64,000 nucleotides of DNA from Streptococcus sp. Marseille-Q5986. Its GTDB lineage: Bacteria; Bacillota; Bacilli; Lactobacillales; Streptococcaceae. Position numbers and translations under genes: made by a program. The notes beneath the pieces are model-generated. The model was not told the DNA's origin. It saw nothing but the letters and a program-made list of their open reading frames with translations, and did no database searches. Shown piece by piece: positions 38,475 to 48,033 of the stretch; the stretch's first letter is position 1, and each line of letters starts with the position of its first letter. The stretch covers positions 62,001 through 126,000 of the forward strand of contig NZ_CAMPPY010000003.1 of the NCBI RefSeq assembly GCF_946902915.1, in the 5' to 3' direction.

Positions 38475-38710
38475 CGATAGGGACTGTGAAACAGTCTCCT
38501 CTCGTTACGGAAATCGCTATGGCGAATTTCCTAATCGCCTTGTTAATTCGTCGGTAAAAAGATATCGTTTTTACCTCCTCATGTCACAATTCGATTAATA
38601 ATAGGGACTATGAAATAGTTTCCTCTCGTTACGGAAATCGCTATGGCGAATTTCCTAATCGCCTTGTTAATTCGTCGGTAAAAAGACATCGTTTTTACCT
38701 CCTCATGTCA
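38463..38710 (+). repeat. Two tandem copies of a 124-bp structured repeat
   Basis: Copy 1 is 38463-38586 and copy 2 is 38587-38710, about 95% identical (6 differences). Each has three hairpins: GACTGT-GAA-ACAGTC, GGAAATCGC/GCGAATTTCC and GGTAAAAA/TTTTTACC. Copy 2 changes the first stem to GACTAT/ATAGTT, which keeps pairing. The unit begins in the last codons of lacE, so copy 2 carries a duplicate of that tail. It may belong to a mitis-group intergenic repeat family such as SPRITE; I cannot confirm this. Confidence 0.85.
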
Positions 38711-38729
38711 CAATTCTGTGACTTGGTAC

Positions 38730-38781
38730 AAAAAGTGAGATGGAGAAGGATGCCTCACTGACTCCTCTCCTCTCACTTTTA
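38730..38781 (+). terminator. Long terminator-like hairpin between lacE and lacG
   Basis: AAAAGTGAGA/TCTCACTTTT (10 bp) enclosing GGAGAAGGA/TCCTCTCC, followed by a T-rich ACTTTATTTA. It would reduce read-through into lacG unless relieved. Confidence 0.7.
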
Positions 38782-38803
38782 CTTTATTTAAAACAAGAAA
38801 TAG

Positions 38804-40219
<1,416 letters not shown>

Positions 40220-40260
40220 TAGAATGGTCATTAGATATAGAATTCTAGTGAGGCAAAAAG

Positions 40261-40518
40261 ATGTTCAAAAATTTTATCCAATCTATTTATGAAAAAGTTT
40301 ATATTATCAATTTTGATAAATGTTCTCAAATACCTTGTTTGACGAATGAAGAACTGAAAAGCCTTGGGAAATGGTATGTCTCGACCGGTAAAGAATGGAT
40401 TTGTCATTTAGATTATGAGCTGGAAGAATTTAAAAATCTATTTTTAAATTTTATCAATCCTGAAGAATGGGATACTATCTCCTTTGATTCAGATTTTATG
40501 CTGTTTCAACAATCGTAA
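40261..40518 (+). CDS. Small hypothetical protein, 85 residues
   Basis: I do not recognise a family. Sequence MFKNFIQSIYEKVYIINFDK... is acidic towards the end (EEFKNLFLNFINPEEWDTI), with two cysteines early, no membrane segment and no signal peptide. A plausible ribosome site (GTGAGG, 7 bases before the ATG) and lac-operon orientation support translation. It lies 41 bp after lacG and may be co-transcribed. It could also be an accidental frame. Confidence 0.5.
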   Translation: MFKNFIQSIYEKVYIINFDKCSQIPCLTNEELKSLGKWYVSTGKEWICHLDYELEEFKNLFLNFINPEEWDTISFDSDFMLFQQS

Positions 40519-40584
40519 CCAATTTCCCAAAAAGTTAAATCTTATATCTAGTACTCTGCAAAATTCTTATCTAATCACGTTTCT

Positions 40585-40670
40585 TATACTCAATGAAAAT
40601 CAAAGAGTAACTTTAAACTAGAAAGCGAGTCGCAGGTTTCTCAATGCATAGCTTTGAGGTTGCAGATAAA
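40585..40670. repeat. Degraded partial BOX element
   Basis: ATACTCAATGAAAATCAAAG, then TTTGAGGTTGCAGATAAAGC, resemble boxC and boxB. The expected boxA end is absent. The 291-bp gap around it (40519-40809) has no other gene. Confidence 0.65.
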
Positions 40671-40708
40671 GCAATTGGGCAAAAAGTCTTTGATACAGAA
40701 AAACGCAT

Positions 40709-40755
40709 AATATCAGGTGTTGAAAAACCTTGATACTATGCATTTTATTGCGGGA
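40709..40755. terminator. Hairpin between the lac operon end and lacR
   Basis: GCATAATATCAGG pairs with CCTTGATACTATGC across a short A-rich loop, with T-rich flanks on both strands. Likely a shared terminator. Confidence 0.6.
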
Positions 40756-40809
40756 AGATTTACTTTTTTTCTTCTGAAATTGAGTTGTTACCCAGAATCT
40801 TTCAGTTTA

Positions 40810-41571
40810 TTAAGGCTTGATGACTTTAGTAAGTTTAGATAGCTCAAGAAGGATTGAATCACTTAGTTTAGAATCTGAAACAATAGTATCAAGATTTGCT
40901 ACATTATAAAAAGTATAAAAATCAAACTTATTGAACTTACTATGATCTGCGAGTAAATATTTTTTATTAGAATTATTTAAAGCGATGCATTGAGCCTCTC
41001 CCTCTTCCTCGCTAAAAGTAGCTAGAGCTCCGTTTTGAATACCATTACAGCTAACGAAAGCTTTAGAAAATTGGAGATTAGAGAGATTTTGTAGGGTCAA
41101 TGTGCCAACAAAAGCACCTGTAATATCGCGATAATTTCCACCTATCAAAATCAAATCTGTTAATTTTCGTTCGCTTAAAATCAGAAAAACAGGTAGACTG
41201 TTGGTCACGACGCGGATATTGTCAATAGGCAACTCACGCGCAAAAAATTCTAATGTTGTTCCTGGTCCAATGAAAATAGTTTCTCTTTCTTCTACTAGAC
41301 TGCCTGCAAAACGGGCTATCTCTTGTTTTTCTGCCGTTTGGAGAGCTTGTTTTTCAATATTTGATCGCTCATTAGTCAAAAGGGAGTTGGTTCGAAGTTT
41401 TTCAGCTCCACCATGCACACGAATCAGCAAATCTTTATTAGCTAATTCCTGTAAATAGCGCCTTGCAGTCATATCTGAAACGGCTATTTCGTCCATAATC
41501 TGTTTAACCGTTATGGTTCCTTTACTATTTACTGTCTCTAAAATTTTGGTTAATTTTTCTTGTTTGAGCAT
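40810..41571 (-). CDS. lacR: DeoR-family repressor of the lactose/galactose genes, LacR
   Basis: 253 residues. An N-terminal winged helix (about 1-57: TVKQIMDEIAVSDMTARRYL, RVHGGAEKL) and a sugar-phosphate-binding domain with IFIGPGTTLEFFARELP and VGTLTLQNLSNL. The inducer in LacR proteins is tagatose-6-phosphate. It is divergent in function from the operon (opposite strand, after its end) and transcribed from its own promoter. A probable operator lies upstream of lacA. Confidence 0.9.
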   Translation of the reverse strand: MLKQEKLTKILETVNSKGTITVKQIMDEIAVSDMTARRYLQELANKDLLIRVHGGAEKLRTNSLLTNERSNIEKQALQTAEKQEIARFAGSLVEERETIFIGPGTTLEFFARELPIDNIRVVTNSLPVFLILSERKLTDLILIGGNYRDITGAFVGTLTLQNLSNLQFSKAFVSCNGIQNGALATFSEEEGEAQCIALNNSNKKYLLADHSKFNKFDFYTFYNVANLDTIVSDSKLSDSILLELSKLTKVIKP

Positions 41572-41594
41572 ATTATCACCTCGTTTCCTACTAC

Positions 41595-41623
41595 TATCTT
41601 ACCATAAACTAGCTCATCATTCA
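41595..41623 (-). promoter_or_regulatory. lacR promoter
   Basis: Minus strand: TTGAAT (41618-41623) and TGG-TAAGAT (41595-41600), spaced 17 bp. A/C-rich repeats (AAAACAACAAAATAAAAC) just upstream may be LacR contacts. Confidence 0.65.
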
Positions 41624-41653
41624 AATACAAAAACAACAAAATAAAACAAAAAC

Positions 41654-41693
41654 AAAAATATCGAGGTTTGTTTTCAAAACTTTCGATATTTTT
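41654..41693 (-). terminator. Terminator downstream of nrdF
   Basis: AAAAATATCGA/TCGATATTTTT stem. It is the first stem-T-run met by transcripts leaving nrdF on the minus strand. Confidence 0.7.
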
Positions 41694-41755
41694 ATTAAGT
41701 TATTATTTTGTTGTTTCAAGTTTACTTTTTGATGGTTAAGAGTGGTGGAGAATTA

Positions 41756-41858
41756 TACTCAATAAAAATCAAAGAGCAAACTAGGAAGCTAGCCGCAGGC
41801 TGTACTTGAGTACGGCAAGGCGAAGCTGACGTGGTTTGAATTTGATTTTCGAAGAGTA
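41756..41858 (-). repeat. BOX element without boxB, abutting the nrdF stop codon
   Basis: boxC-like TATACTCAATAAAAATCAAA with GAAGCTAGCCGCAGG is joined directly to boxA-like GAGTACGGCAAGGCGAAGC and TTTGATTTTCGAAGAGTATT. The terminal bases meet the TAA of nrdF (41859-41861). Confidence 0.88.
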
Positions 41859-42821
41859 TTAGTCCAAACCGTAGTTGTAGTCATCATCTTGCATGGCTTC
41901 AACTTCACCAAGGAGGTAACCATTTCCGACTTGAGAGAAGAAGTCGTGGTTAGAAGTTCCTGTTGAAATTCCGTTCATAACGATAGGATTGACATCATCA
42001 GCTGAATCTGGGAAGAGTGGATCTTGTCCTAGATTCATAAGGGCCTTATTGGCATTGTAGCGAAGGAAGGTTTTAACTTCCTCAGTCCAGCCAACACCGT
42101 CATAGAGACTTTCTGTATAACCTTCTTCGTTCTCGTAGAGAGTATAGAGCAGGTCGTACATCCATTCTTTAAGTTTTTCTTGCTCTTCTTCAGGTAATTC
42201 ATTGAAACCAAGTTGGAATTTGTAACCAATGTAGGTTCCGTGAACAGATTCGTCACGAATAATCAGTTTGATGATTTCCGCAACGTTGGCCAACTTGTTA
42301 TTTCCTAGATAGTAGAGGGGAGTGAAGAAACCTGAGTAGAAGAGGAAGGTTTCAAGGAAGACGCTAGCCACTTTCTTTTCAAGTGGGCTACCGTTTAGGT
42401 AAATTTCGTTGACAATCTCAGCCTTCTTTTGTAGGTAGGGATTAGTGTTGGTCCATTCAAAGATTTCTTCAATTTCAGCCTTGGTATTCAACGTCGAAAA
42501 GATAGAAGAGTAAGATTTAGCGTGGACAGATTCCATAAATTGGATGTTATTGAAAACAGCTTCCTCATGTGGTGTACGGATGTCTGCGCGAAGGGCTTGA
42601 ACCCCAGTTTCAGATTGCATAGTGTCGAGAAGGGTTAAACCACCAAAGACTTTTCCAACCAAGTCTTTCTCTTTGTTAGATAGCTTTCTCCAGTCATCCA
42701 AGTCATTTGACAAGGGAATACGTGTATCAAGCCAGAATTGCTCCGTCAGTTTTTCCCAAGTTGATTTGTCGATGACATCTTCGATGGCATTCCAGTTAAT
42801 GGCTTTGTAGTAAGTTTCCAT
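41859..42821 (-). CDS. nrdF: Class Ib ribonucleotide reductase small subunit NrdF
   Basis: 320 residues. It holds the dimetal-tyrosyl radical needed by NrdE to make deoxynucleotides. Metal-ligand segments: DTMQSETGVQALRADIRTPHEEAVFN, QFMESVHAKSYSSIF, and LIIRDESVHGTYIGYKFQL. The C-terminal tail DDDYNYGLD is the NrdE-docking peptide. Its stop codon lies at the border of a BOX element. A terminator-like hairpin separates it from nrdE. Confidence 0.96.
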   Translation of the reverse strand: METYYKAINWNAIEDVIDKSTWEKLTEQFWLDTRIPLSNDLDDWRKLSNKEKDLVGKVFGGLTLLDTMQSETGVQALRADIRTPHEEAVFNNIQFMESVHAKSYSSIFSTLNTKAEIEEIFEWTNTNPYLQKKAEIVNEIYLNGSPLEKKVASVFLETFLFYSGFFTPLYYLGNNKLANVAEIIKLIIRDESVHGTYIGYKFQLGFNELPEEEQEKLKEWMYDLLYTLYENEEGYTESLYDGVGWTEEVKTFLRYNANKALMNLGQDPLFPDSADDVNPIVMNGISTGTSNHDFFSQVGNGYLLGEVEAMQDDDYNYGLD

Positions 42822-42899
42822 TTGAAATCTCTTTCTGTGTTTAGTATTGCGAACTCACAATCATCTCTATTTTATCATAGTCTGAGAAGAGTATCGCAC

Positions 42900-42926
42900 A
42901 AAAAGTCGGAAGACCGACTTTTTGGT
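42900..42926 (-). terminator. Terminator-like hairpin between nrdE and nrdF
   Basis: AAAAAGTCGG/CCGACTTTTT with a short loop, in the 150-bp gap. It may lower nrdF expression or end the nrdHE transcript; TGA-TAAAAT on the minus strand just after could start nrdF separately. Confidence 0.65.
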
Positions 42927-42971
42927 TTTTCATAGTATTTAAGATACTTGTCCAAATTTAGTTTGGTGTGA

Positions 42972-45131
42972 TTAAATCACACAGCTTTCACATTGGTTAG
43001 CACCAACTTCTCCACCGTCGTCTGTAAAGGTACGGACGTAGTAGATAGACTTGATACCTTTGTTAAAGGCATAGTTACGAAGGATAGACAAGTCACGTGT
43101 CGTTTGCTTATTTTCCTTCTTCCATTCGTAAAGACCTTTTGGAATGTCACTACGCATGAAGAGTGTGAGTGAAAGTCCTTGGTCCACGTGCTCAGTCGCA
43201 GCAGCGTAAACATCAATCACTTTACGCATATCCATGTCGTAAGCAGAAGTGTAGTAAGGAATGGTTTCTGTTGACAATCCAGCAGCAGGGTAGTAGATTT
43301 TCCCGATTTTCTTTTCTTGACGTTCTTCGATACGTTGCGTAATCGGGTGGATAGAAGCAGAAACGTCATTGATGTAACTGATCGAACCATTTGGAGCAAC
43401 AGCTAGACGGTTTTGGTGGTAAAGACCATCTGCTTGAACCTTGTCGCGAAGTTCAGCCCAGTCAGCAGCACTAGGGATAAAGACATCTTTGAAGAGTTCT
43501 TTAACACGGTCTGATTTTGGAACAAACTCGCCAGTTATATACTTATCAAAGTAGCTTCCCTTAGCATAGTCTGATTTTTCAAAGTTATGGAAGGTAATAC
43601 CACGTTCACGCGCGATATTGTTTGACTCAACCAAGGTCCAGTAGTTCATAAGCATAAAGTAGATACTTGTAAACTCAATAGACTCAGGCGATCCATATTC
43701 AATCAATTGTTGGGCAAGGTAGCTGTGAAGTCCCATAGCACCAAGACCAAAAGTATGAGCTTGGCTATTTCCATAGTCAATCGTAGGTACAGCCACGATG
43801 TGTGAACTATCTGTAACGAAAGTAAGGGCACGAACCATAGCACGGATAGAACGACCAAAGTCAGGTGAGGTCATCATGTTGACCACGTTGGTTGAACCAA
43901 GGTTACATGAAACATCTGTTCCCATTTGAAGGAATTCTTGAGCATCGTTGATCAAGCTTGGTTCTTGGACTTGAAGAATCTCAGAACACAAGTTACTCAT
44001 GATAATCTTTCCATCAACAGGATTTGCACGGTTAGCCGTATCAATGTTGACGACATAAGGATAGCCAGACTCTTGTTGCAATTTGGAGATTTCAGTTTCC
44101 AAATCACGCGCCTTGATTTTTGTCTTGCGAATATTTGGATTTGCAACTAGTTCATCGTATTTTTCAGTAATATCGATGTAGTTGAATGGCACACCGTATT
44201 CTTTTTCTACAGAGTAAGGGCTGAAGAGGTACATTTCTTCATTTTTACGAGCCAATTCGTAGAATTTATCTGGTACAACGACACCAAGTGAAAGGGTCTT
44301 GACACGAACTTTTTCATCGGCGTTTTCTTTCTTAGTTGAAAGGAAGGCGATGATGTCTGGGTGAAAGACATTGAGGTAAACCACCCCAGCACCTTGACGT
44401 TGACCCAATTGGTTGGAGTAAGAGAAGCTGTCTTCGAAGAGTTTCATAACTGGAACGACTCCAGAAGCTGCTCCTTCATAGCCTTTGATAGGTGCACCAG
44501 CTTCACGAAGGTTGCTGAGGGTAATTCCCACACCACCACCGATACGTGAAAGTTGAAGGGCAGAGTTGATTGAACGTCCGATAGAGTTCATATCATCAGT
44601 GACTTGGATCAAGAAACAAGATACCAACTCTCCACGACGAGCACGTCCAGCATTTAAGAAGGAAGGAGTAGCAGGTTGGTAGCGTTGGTGGATGATTTCA
44701 TTGGCAATATCGATGGCAATAGCTTCATTCCCATCAGCAAAATAAAGAGCGTTAAAGAAGACACGGTCTTCCATACTTTCAAGATAGTATTCACCGTCAT
44801 TAGTCTTCAAGGCATATTGATTGTAAAATTTATAAGCAGCCATGAAAGACTTGAATTGGAAGTTTTGATCTTTGATAAATTGTGACAATTCTTCCAAAAA
44901 TTCTGGACGGTATTTCTTGAGAAAGGCTGTTTCGATGTAGTTGTGTTCAATGAGGTAGTTGATTTTATCTTTAATTGAATCAAAAACCATAGTGTTTGGA
45001 ACCACATTTTCTTTAAAGAAGGCATCCAAGGCTTCCTTATCTTTATGAAGCATGATTTGTCCATTAACAGGACGGTTGATTTCGTTATTAAGACGGAAGT
45101 AAGTCACGTCTTCAAGATGTTTTAATCCCAT
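42972..45131 (-). CDS. nrdE: Class Ib ribonucleotide reductase large subunit NrdE
   Basis: 719 residues, the catalytic subunit. It lacks an ATP-cone regulatory domain, as typical of class Ib. Active-site elements: first redox cysteine in GELVSCFLIQ, radical-transfer region NLCSEILQVQEP with the catalytic Cys, DVSCNLGSTNVVNM, and the C-terminal redox pair CESC in QCESCVI. It is reduced by the NrdH encoded just upstream. Confidence 0.97.
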   Translation of the reverse strand: MGLKHLEDVTYFRLNNEINRPVNGQIMLHKDKEALDAFFKENVVPNTMVFDSIKDKINYLIEHNYIETAFLKKYRPEFLEELSQFIKDQNFQFKSFMAAYKFYNQYALKTNDGEYYLESMEDRVFFNALYFADGNEAIAIDIANEIIHQRYQPATPSFLNAGRARRGELVSCFLIQVTDDMNSIGRSINSALQLSRIGGGVGITLSNLREAGAPIKGYEGAASGVVPVMKLFEDSFSYSNQLGQRQGAGVVYLNVFHPDIIAFLSTKKENADEKVRVKTLSLGVVVPDKFYELARKNEEMYLFSPYSVEKEYGVPFNYIDITEKYDELVANPNIRKTKIKARDLETEISKLQQESGYPYVVNIDTANRANPVDGKIIMSNLCSEILQVQEPSLINDAQEFLQMGTDVSCNLGSTNVVNMMTSPDFGRSIRAMVRALTFVTDSSHIVAVPTIDYGNSQAHTFGLGAMGLHSYLAQQLIEYGSPESIEFTSIYFMLMNYWTLVESNNIARERGITFHNFEKSDYAKGSYFDKYITGEFVPKSDRVKELFKDVFIPSAADWAELRDKVQADGLYHQNRLAVAPNGSISYINDVSASIHPITQRIEERQEKKIGKIYYPAAGLSTETIPYYTSAYDMDMRKVIDVYAAATEHVDQGLSLTLFMRSDIPKGLYEWKKENKQTTRDLSILRNYAFNKGIKSIYYVRTFTDDGGEVGANQCESCVI

Positions 45132-45211
45132 AAAATTTCCCTTATCTAATTACAAAAGAAAGGCTTCTAAGTTAGCCCTAGAAGCAGTTTCTTCTGGATG
45201 ATGTACTAAGC

Positions 45212-45430
45212 TTATGCTAATTGTTTCAATTTTCCTGGTTGGAAACCTGAAAAGACTTCAGTTGGTGTTTGGATAACAGGAGCTGCGCTGAAACCAAGCT
45301 CTTTAACTTGATCGATGTACTCAGGTTGCTCATCAAGATTGATTTCACGATAAGAGACATTATTACTGTCCAAGAAACGCTTGGTCATTTTACATTGGAC
45401 ACAGTTGTTTTTAGAATAAACGGTTACCAT
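45212..45430 (-). CDS. nrdH: Glutaredoxin-like NrdH
   Basis: 72 residues, glutaredoxin fold with thioredoxin-like activity; it reduces NrdE. The redox motif is CVQC in YSKNNCVQCKMTKRFLD. The conserved AAPVI and GFQPGKL are also present. ATG 45430 is chosen because GAGGAG lies 7 bases upstream; an upstream in-frame ATG has no site. Confidence 0.95.
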   Translation of the reverse strand: MVTVYSKNNCVQCKMTKRFLDSNNVSYREINLDEQPEYIDQVKELGFSAAPVIQTPTEVFSGFQPGKLKQLA

Positions 45431-45464
45431 TGTGTAACTCCTCTTCAAAATTTAATACTATCTT

Positions 45465-45556
45465 AGTATATCAGAAAATAAATTTTTGTCAACGATTTGA
45501 ACTAAATATAGTGGTGTTCTTTTGTTGTTTTTATATACAAACACAATATATAGTGT
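45465..45556 (-). promoter_or_regulatory. nrdHEF promoter with two NrdR boxes
   Basis: Minus strand TTGACA (45487-45492) and TGA-TATACT (45465-45470), spaced 16. A perfect NrdR box ACACAATATATAGTGT is at 45541-45556. A second, weaker box (12 of 16) is at 45499-45514, starting exactly 42 bp away (about four helical turns). NrdR repression is predicted. Confidence 0.88.
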
Positions 45557-45687
45557 TTGTTTTATAAAACAGCAATGATTATCCTATAAATCGTTTTTAA
45601 AGAAACTATATCCTGTGTTTTGTTATCTAGGATAGAAGATTTTCAGCAAGTTATCAGAAAGGAAAACGAAGAAAATCCATAAAATAC

Positions 45688-45716
45688 TTGAAAAATTATC
45701 TAGAAGGTGATATAAT
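45688..45716 (+). promoter_or_regulatory. ptsH promoter
   Basis: TTGAAA (45688-45693) and TGA-TATAAT (45711-45716), spaced 17 bp. The 348-bp nrdH-ptsH gap holds this and the NrdR boxes; nothing else was seen. Confidence 0.85.
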
Positions 45717-45778
45717 ACAGTCTTGTAAGGGTTATCACATATAATCCAAATAAGAAACAATTAAAGGAGAGTCAAACT

Positions 45779-46042
45779 ATGGCTTCTAAAGATTTCCACG
45801 TAGTGGCAGAAACAGGTATCCACGCACGTCCAGCAACATTGTTGGTTCAAACTGCTAGCAAATTTGCTTCAGATATCACTCTTGAGTACAAAGGTAAATC
45901 AGTTAACCTTAAATCAATCATGGGTGTTATGAGTCTTGGTGTTGGCCAAGGTGCTGACGTAACTATCTCAGCTGAAGGTGCAGATGCAGATGACGCTATC
46001 GTTGCAATCTCAGAAACAATGGAAAAAGAAGGATTGGCATAA
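45779..46042 (+). CDS. ptsH: Phosphocarrier protein HPr
   Basis: 87 residues. HPr carries phosphate from enzyme I to sugar-specific IIA proteins. His15 is in [13 protein letters not shown]. The regulatory Ser46 is in [15 protein letters not shown]; Ser-phosphorylated HPr is the CcpA cofactor that would act at the cre sites of this window's gat and lac promoters. AAAGGAGAG ribosome site. Confidence 0.98.
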   Translation: MASKDFHVVAETGIHARPATLLVQTASKFASDITLEYKGKSVNLKSIMGVMSLGVGQGADVTISAEGADADDAIVAISETMEKEGLA

Positions 46043-46047
46043 GGAAA

Positions 46048-47781
46048 ATGACAGAAATGCTTAAAGGAATCGCAGCATCAGACGGTGTTGCAGTTGCAAA
46101 AGCATATCTACTCGTTCAACCGGATTTGTCATTTGAGACTATTACAGTCGAAGATACAAACGCAGAAGAAGCTCGCCTTGATGCCGCTCTAAAAGCATCA
46201 CAAGACGAGCTTTCTGTTATTCGTGAGAAAGCAGTAGGTACGCTCGGTGAAGAAGCTGCTCAAGTTTTTGACGCTCACTTAATGGTTCTTGCTGACCCAG
46301 AAATGATCAGCCAAATCAAGGAGACAATCCGTGCGAAGAAAGTGAATGCAGAAGCAGGTCTGAAAGAAGTGACAGACATGTTTATCACTATCTTTGAAGG
46401 CATGGAAGACAACCCATACATGCAAGAACGTGCAGCGGATATCCGCGACGTGACAAAACGTGTATTGGCAAATCTCCTTGGTAAAAAATTGCCAAACCCA
46501 GCTTCTATCAATGAAGAAGTGATCGTGATTGCGCATGACTTGACTCCTTCAGATACAGCTCAATTGGACAAAAACTTTGTAAAAGCTTTTGTAACCAACA
46601 TTGGTGGACGTACAAGCCACTCAGCTATCATGGCGCGTACACTTGAAATCGCGGCAGTATTGGGTACAAACAACATCACTGAAATTGTTAAAGATGGTGA
46701 TATCCTTGCTGTTAACGGTATCACTGGTGAAGTGATTATTAACCCAACTGATGAGCAAGCGGCAGAATTCAAGGTTGCTGGTGAAGCTTATGCGAAGCAA
46801 AAAGCTGAATGGGCACTTTTGAAAGATGCTCAAACAGTGACTGCTGATGGTAAACACTTTGAATTGGCTGCTAATATCGGTACTCCAAAAGACGTTGAAG
46901 GTGTCAATGCCAACGGTGCCGAAGCTGTTGGTCTTTACCGTACAGAGTTCTTGTACATGGATTCTCAAGACTTCCCAACAGAAGACGAGCAGTATGAAGC
47001 TTACAAGGCTGTACTTGAAGGAATGAACGGTAAACCTGTTGTCGTTCGTACAATGGATATCGGTGGAGATAAGGAACTTCCTTACTTCGATATGCCTCAT
47101 GAAATGAACCCATTCCTTGGATTCCGTGCCCTTCGTATCTCTATTTCTGAAACTGGAGATGCAATGTTCCGTACACAAATCCGTGCCCTTCTTCGTGCTT
47201 CTGTTCATGGTCAATTGCGTATCATGTTCCCAATGGTTGCACTTTTGAAAGAATTCCGTGCAGCTAAAGCAGTCTTTGATGAAGAAAAAGCAAACCTTCT
47301 TGCTGAAGGAGTTGCAGTTGCGGATGATATCCAAGTTGGTATCATGATTGAAATCCCTGCAGCAGCCATGCTTGCAGACCAATTTGCTAAAGAAGTTGAC
47401 TTCTTCTCAATTGGTACAAACGACTTGATCCAATACACAATGGCGGCAGACCGTATGAACGAGCAAGTTTCATACCTTTACCAACCATATAACCCATCAA
47501 TCCTTCGCTTGATCAACAACGTTATCAAGGCAGCTCACGCTGAAGGTAAATGGGCTGGTATGTGTGGTGAGATGGCTGGTGACCAACAAGCTGTTCCACT
47601 TCTTGTTGGAATGGGCTTGGATGAATTCTCTATGTCAGCAACATCTGTCCTTCGTACACGTAGCTTGATGAAGAAACTAGACACAGCTAAGATGGAAGAG
47701 TACGCAAACCGTGCCCTTACAGAATGCTCAACAATGGAAGAAGTTCTTGAACTTCAAAAAGAATACGTTGACTTTGATTAA
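46048..47781 (+). CDS. ptsI: Phosphoenolpyruvate-protein phosphotransferase (enzyme I)
   Basis: 577 residues. It transfers phosphate from PEP to HPr. Active-site His in [15 protein letters not shown]. The C-terminal PEP-binding barrel is marked by [14 protein letters not shown] and by [18 protein letters not shown], and [13 protein letters not shown] has the catalytic Cys. It lies 5 bp after ptsH in one operon ending at a strong terminator. Confidence 0.98.
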   Translation: MTEMLKGIAASDGVAVAKAYLLVQPDLSFETITVEDTNAEEARLDAALKASQDELSVIREKAVGTLGEEAAQVFDAHLMVLADPEMISQIKETIRAKKVNAEAGLKEVTDMFITIFEGMEDNPYMQERAADIRDVTKRVLANLLGKKLPNPASINEEVIVIAHDLTPSDTAQLDKNFVKAFVTNIGGRTSHSAIMARTLEIAAVLGTNNITEIVKDGDILAVNGITGEVIINPTDEQAAEFKVAGEAYAKQKAEWALLKDAQTVTADGKHFELAANIGTPKDVEGVNANGAEAVGLYRTEFLYMDSQDFPTEDEQYEAYKAVLEGMNGKPVVVRTMDIGGDKELPYFDMPHEMNPFLGFRALRISISETGDAMFRTQIRALLRASVHGQLRIMFPMVALLKEFRAAKAVFDEEKANLLAEGVAVADDIQVGIMIEIPAAAMLADQFAKEVDFFSIGTNDLIQYTMAADRMNEQVSYLYQPYNPSILRLINNVIKAAHAEGKWAGMCGEMAGDQQAVPLLVGMGLDEFSMSATSVLRTRSLMKKLDTAKMEEYANRALTECSTMEEVLELQKEYVDFD

Positions 47782-47784
47782 TGG

Positions 47785-47818
47785 AAAAATCCCTGCAACT
47801 AGGTTGCAGGGATTTTTT
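47785..47818 (+). terminator. Terminator of ptsHI
   Basis: AAAATCCCTGCAAC/GTTGCAGGGATTTTTT stem, a few bases after the ptsI stop. Confidence 0.92.
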
Positions 47819-47900
47819 GATATTTTAAAAAGAATTTTCAAGAAAATCTTTCTTATAGAGAGTCCAACCTTGAAAAAGTAGTGGTCAGAACAAAAAATAC

Positions 47901-47962
47901 TTAACTGGTTCATAAAATTCTTGACAAGTTGAAGATTTAGGAGTAAACTATTAACCAGTTAA
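47901..47962 (+). promoter_or_regulatory. Promoter of the first pht gene with AdcR operators
   Basis: TTGACA (47921-47926) and TAAACT (47944-47949), spaced 17. TTAACCAGTTAA (47951-47962) is a perfect AdcR site just after the -10, and TTAACTGGTTCA (47901-47912, 11 of 12) lies upstream. Zinc-loaded AdcR would repress. Confidence 0.9.
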
Positions 47963-48033
47963 GTAATAGAGAGGAGTTTCTGCGATTTAGAAATGAATTG
48001 CAACTAGAAATATCAAATAGAAAGAGAGTTTCG

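Noticed and set aside
40519-40809. Complete BOX or RUP element
   Set aside because: Only partial boxC/boxB-like pieces are recognisable and no boxA end or RUP terminus was seen.
46621-47382. 253-codon open frame antisense to ptsI
   Set aside because: It lies wholly inside the conserved ptsI gene, has low-complexity His/Ser/Phe-rich sequence and no ribosome site; a codon-bias shadow.
47819-47900. Coding sequence or RNA between ptsI and pht
   Set aside because: No open frame with a start site; only the flanking terminator and AdcR promoter elements are supported.
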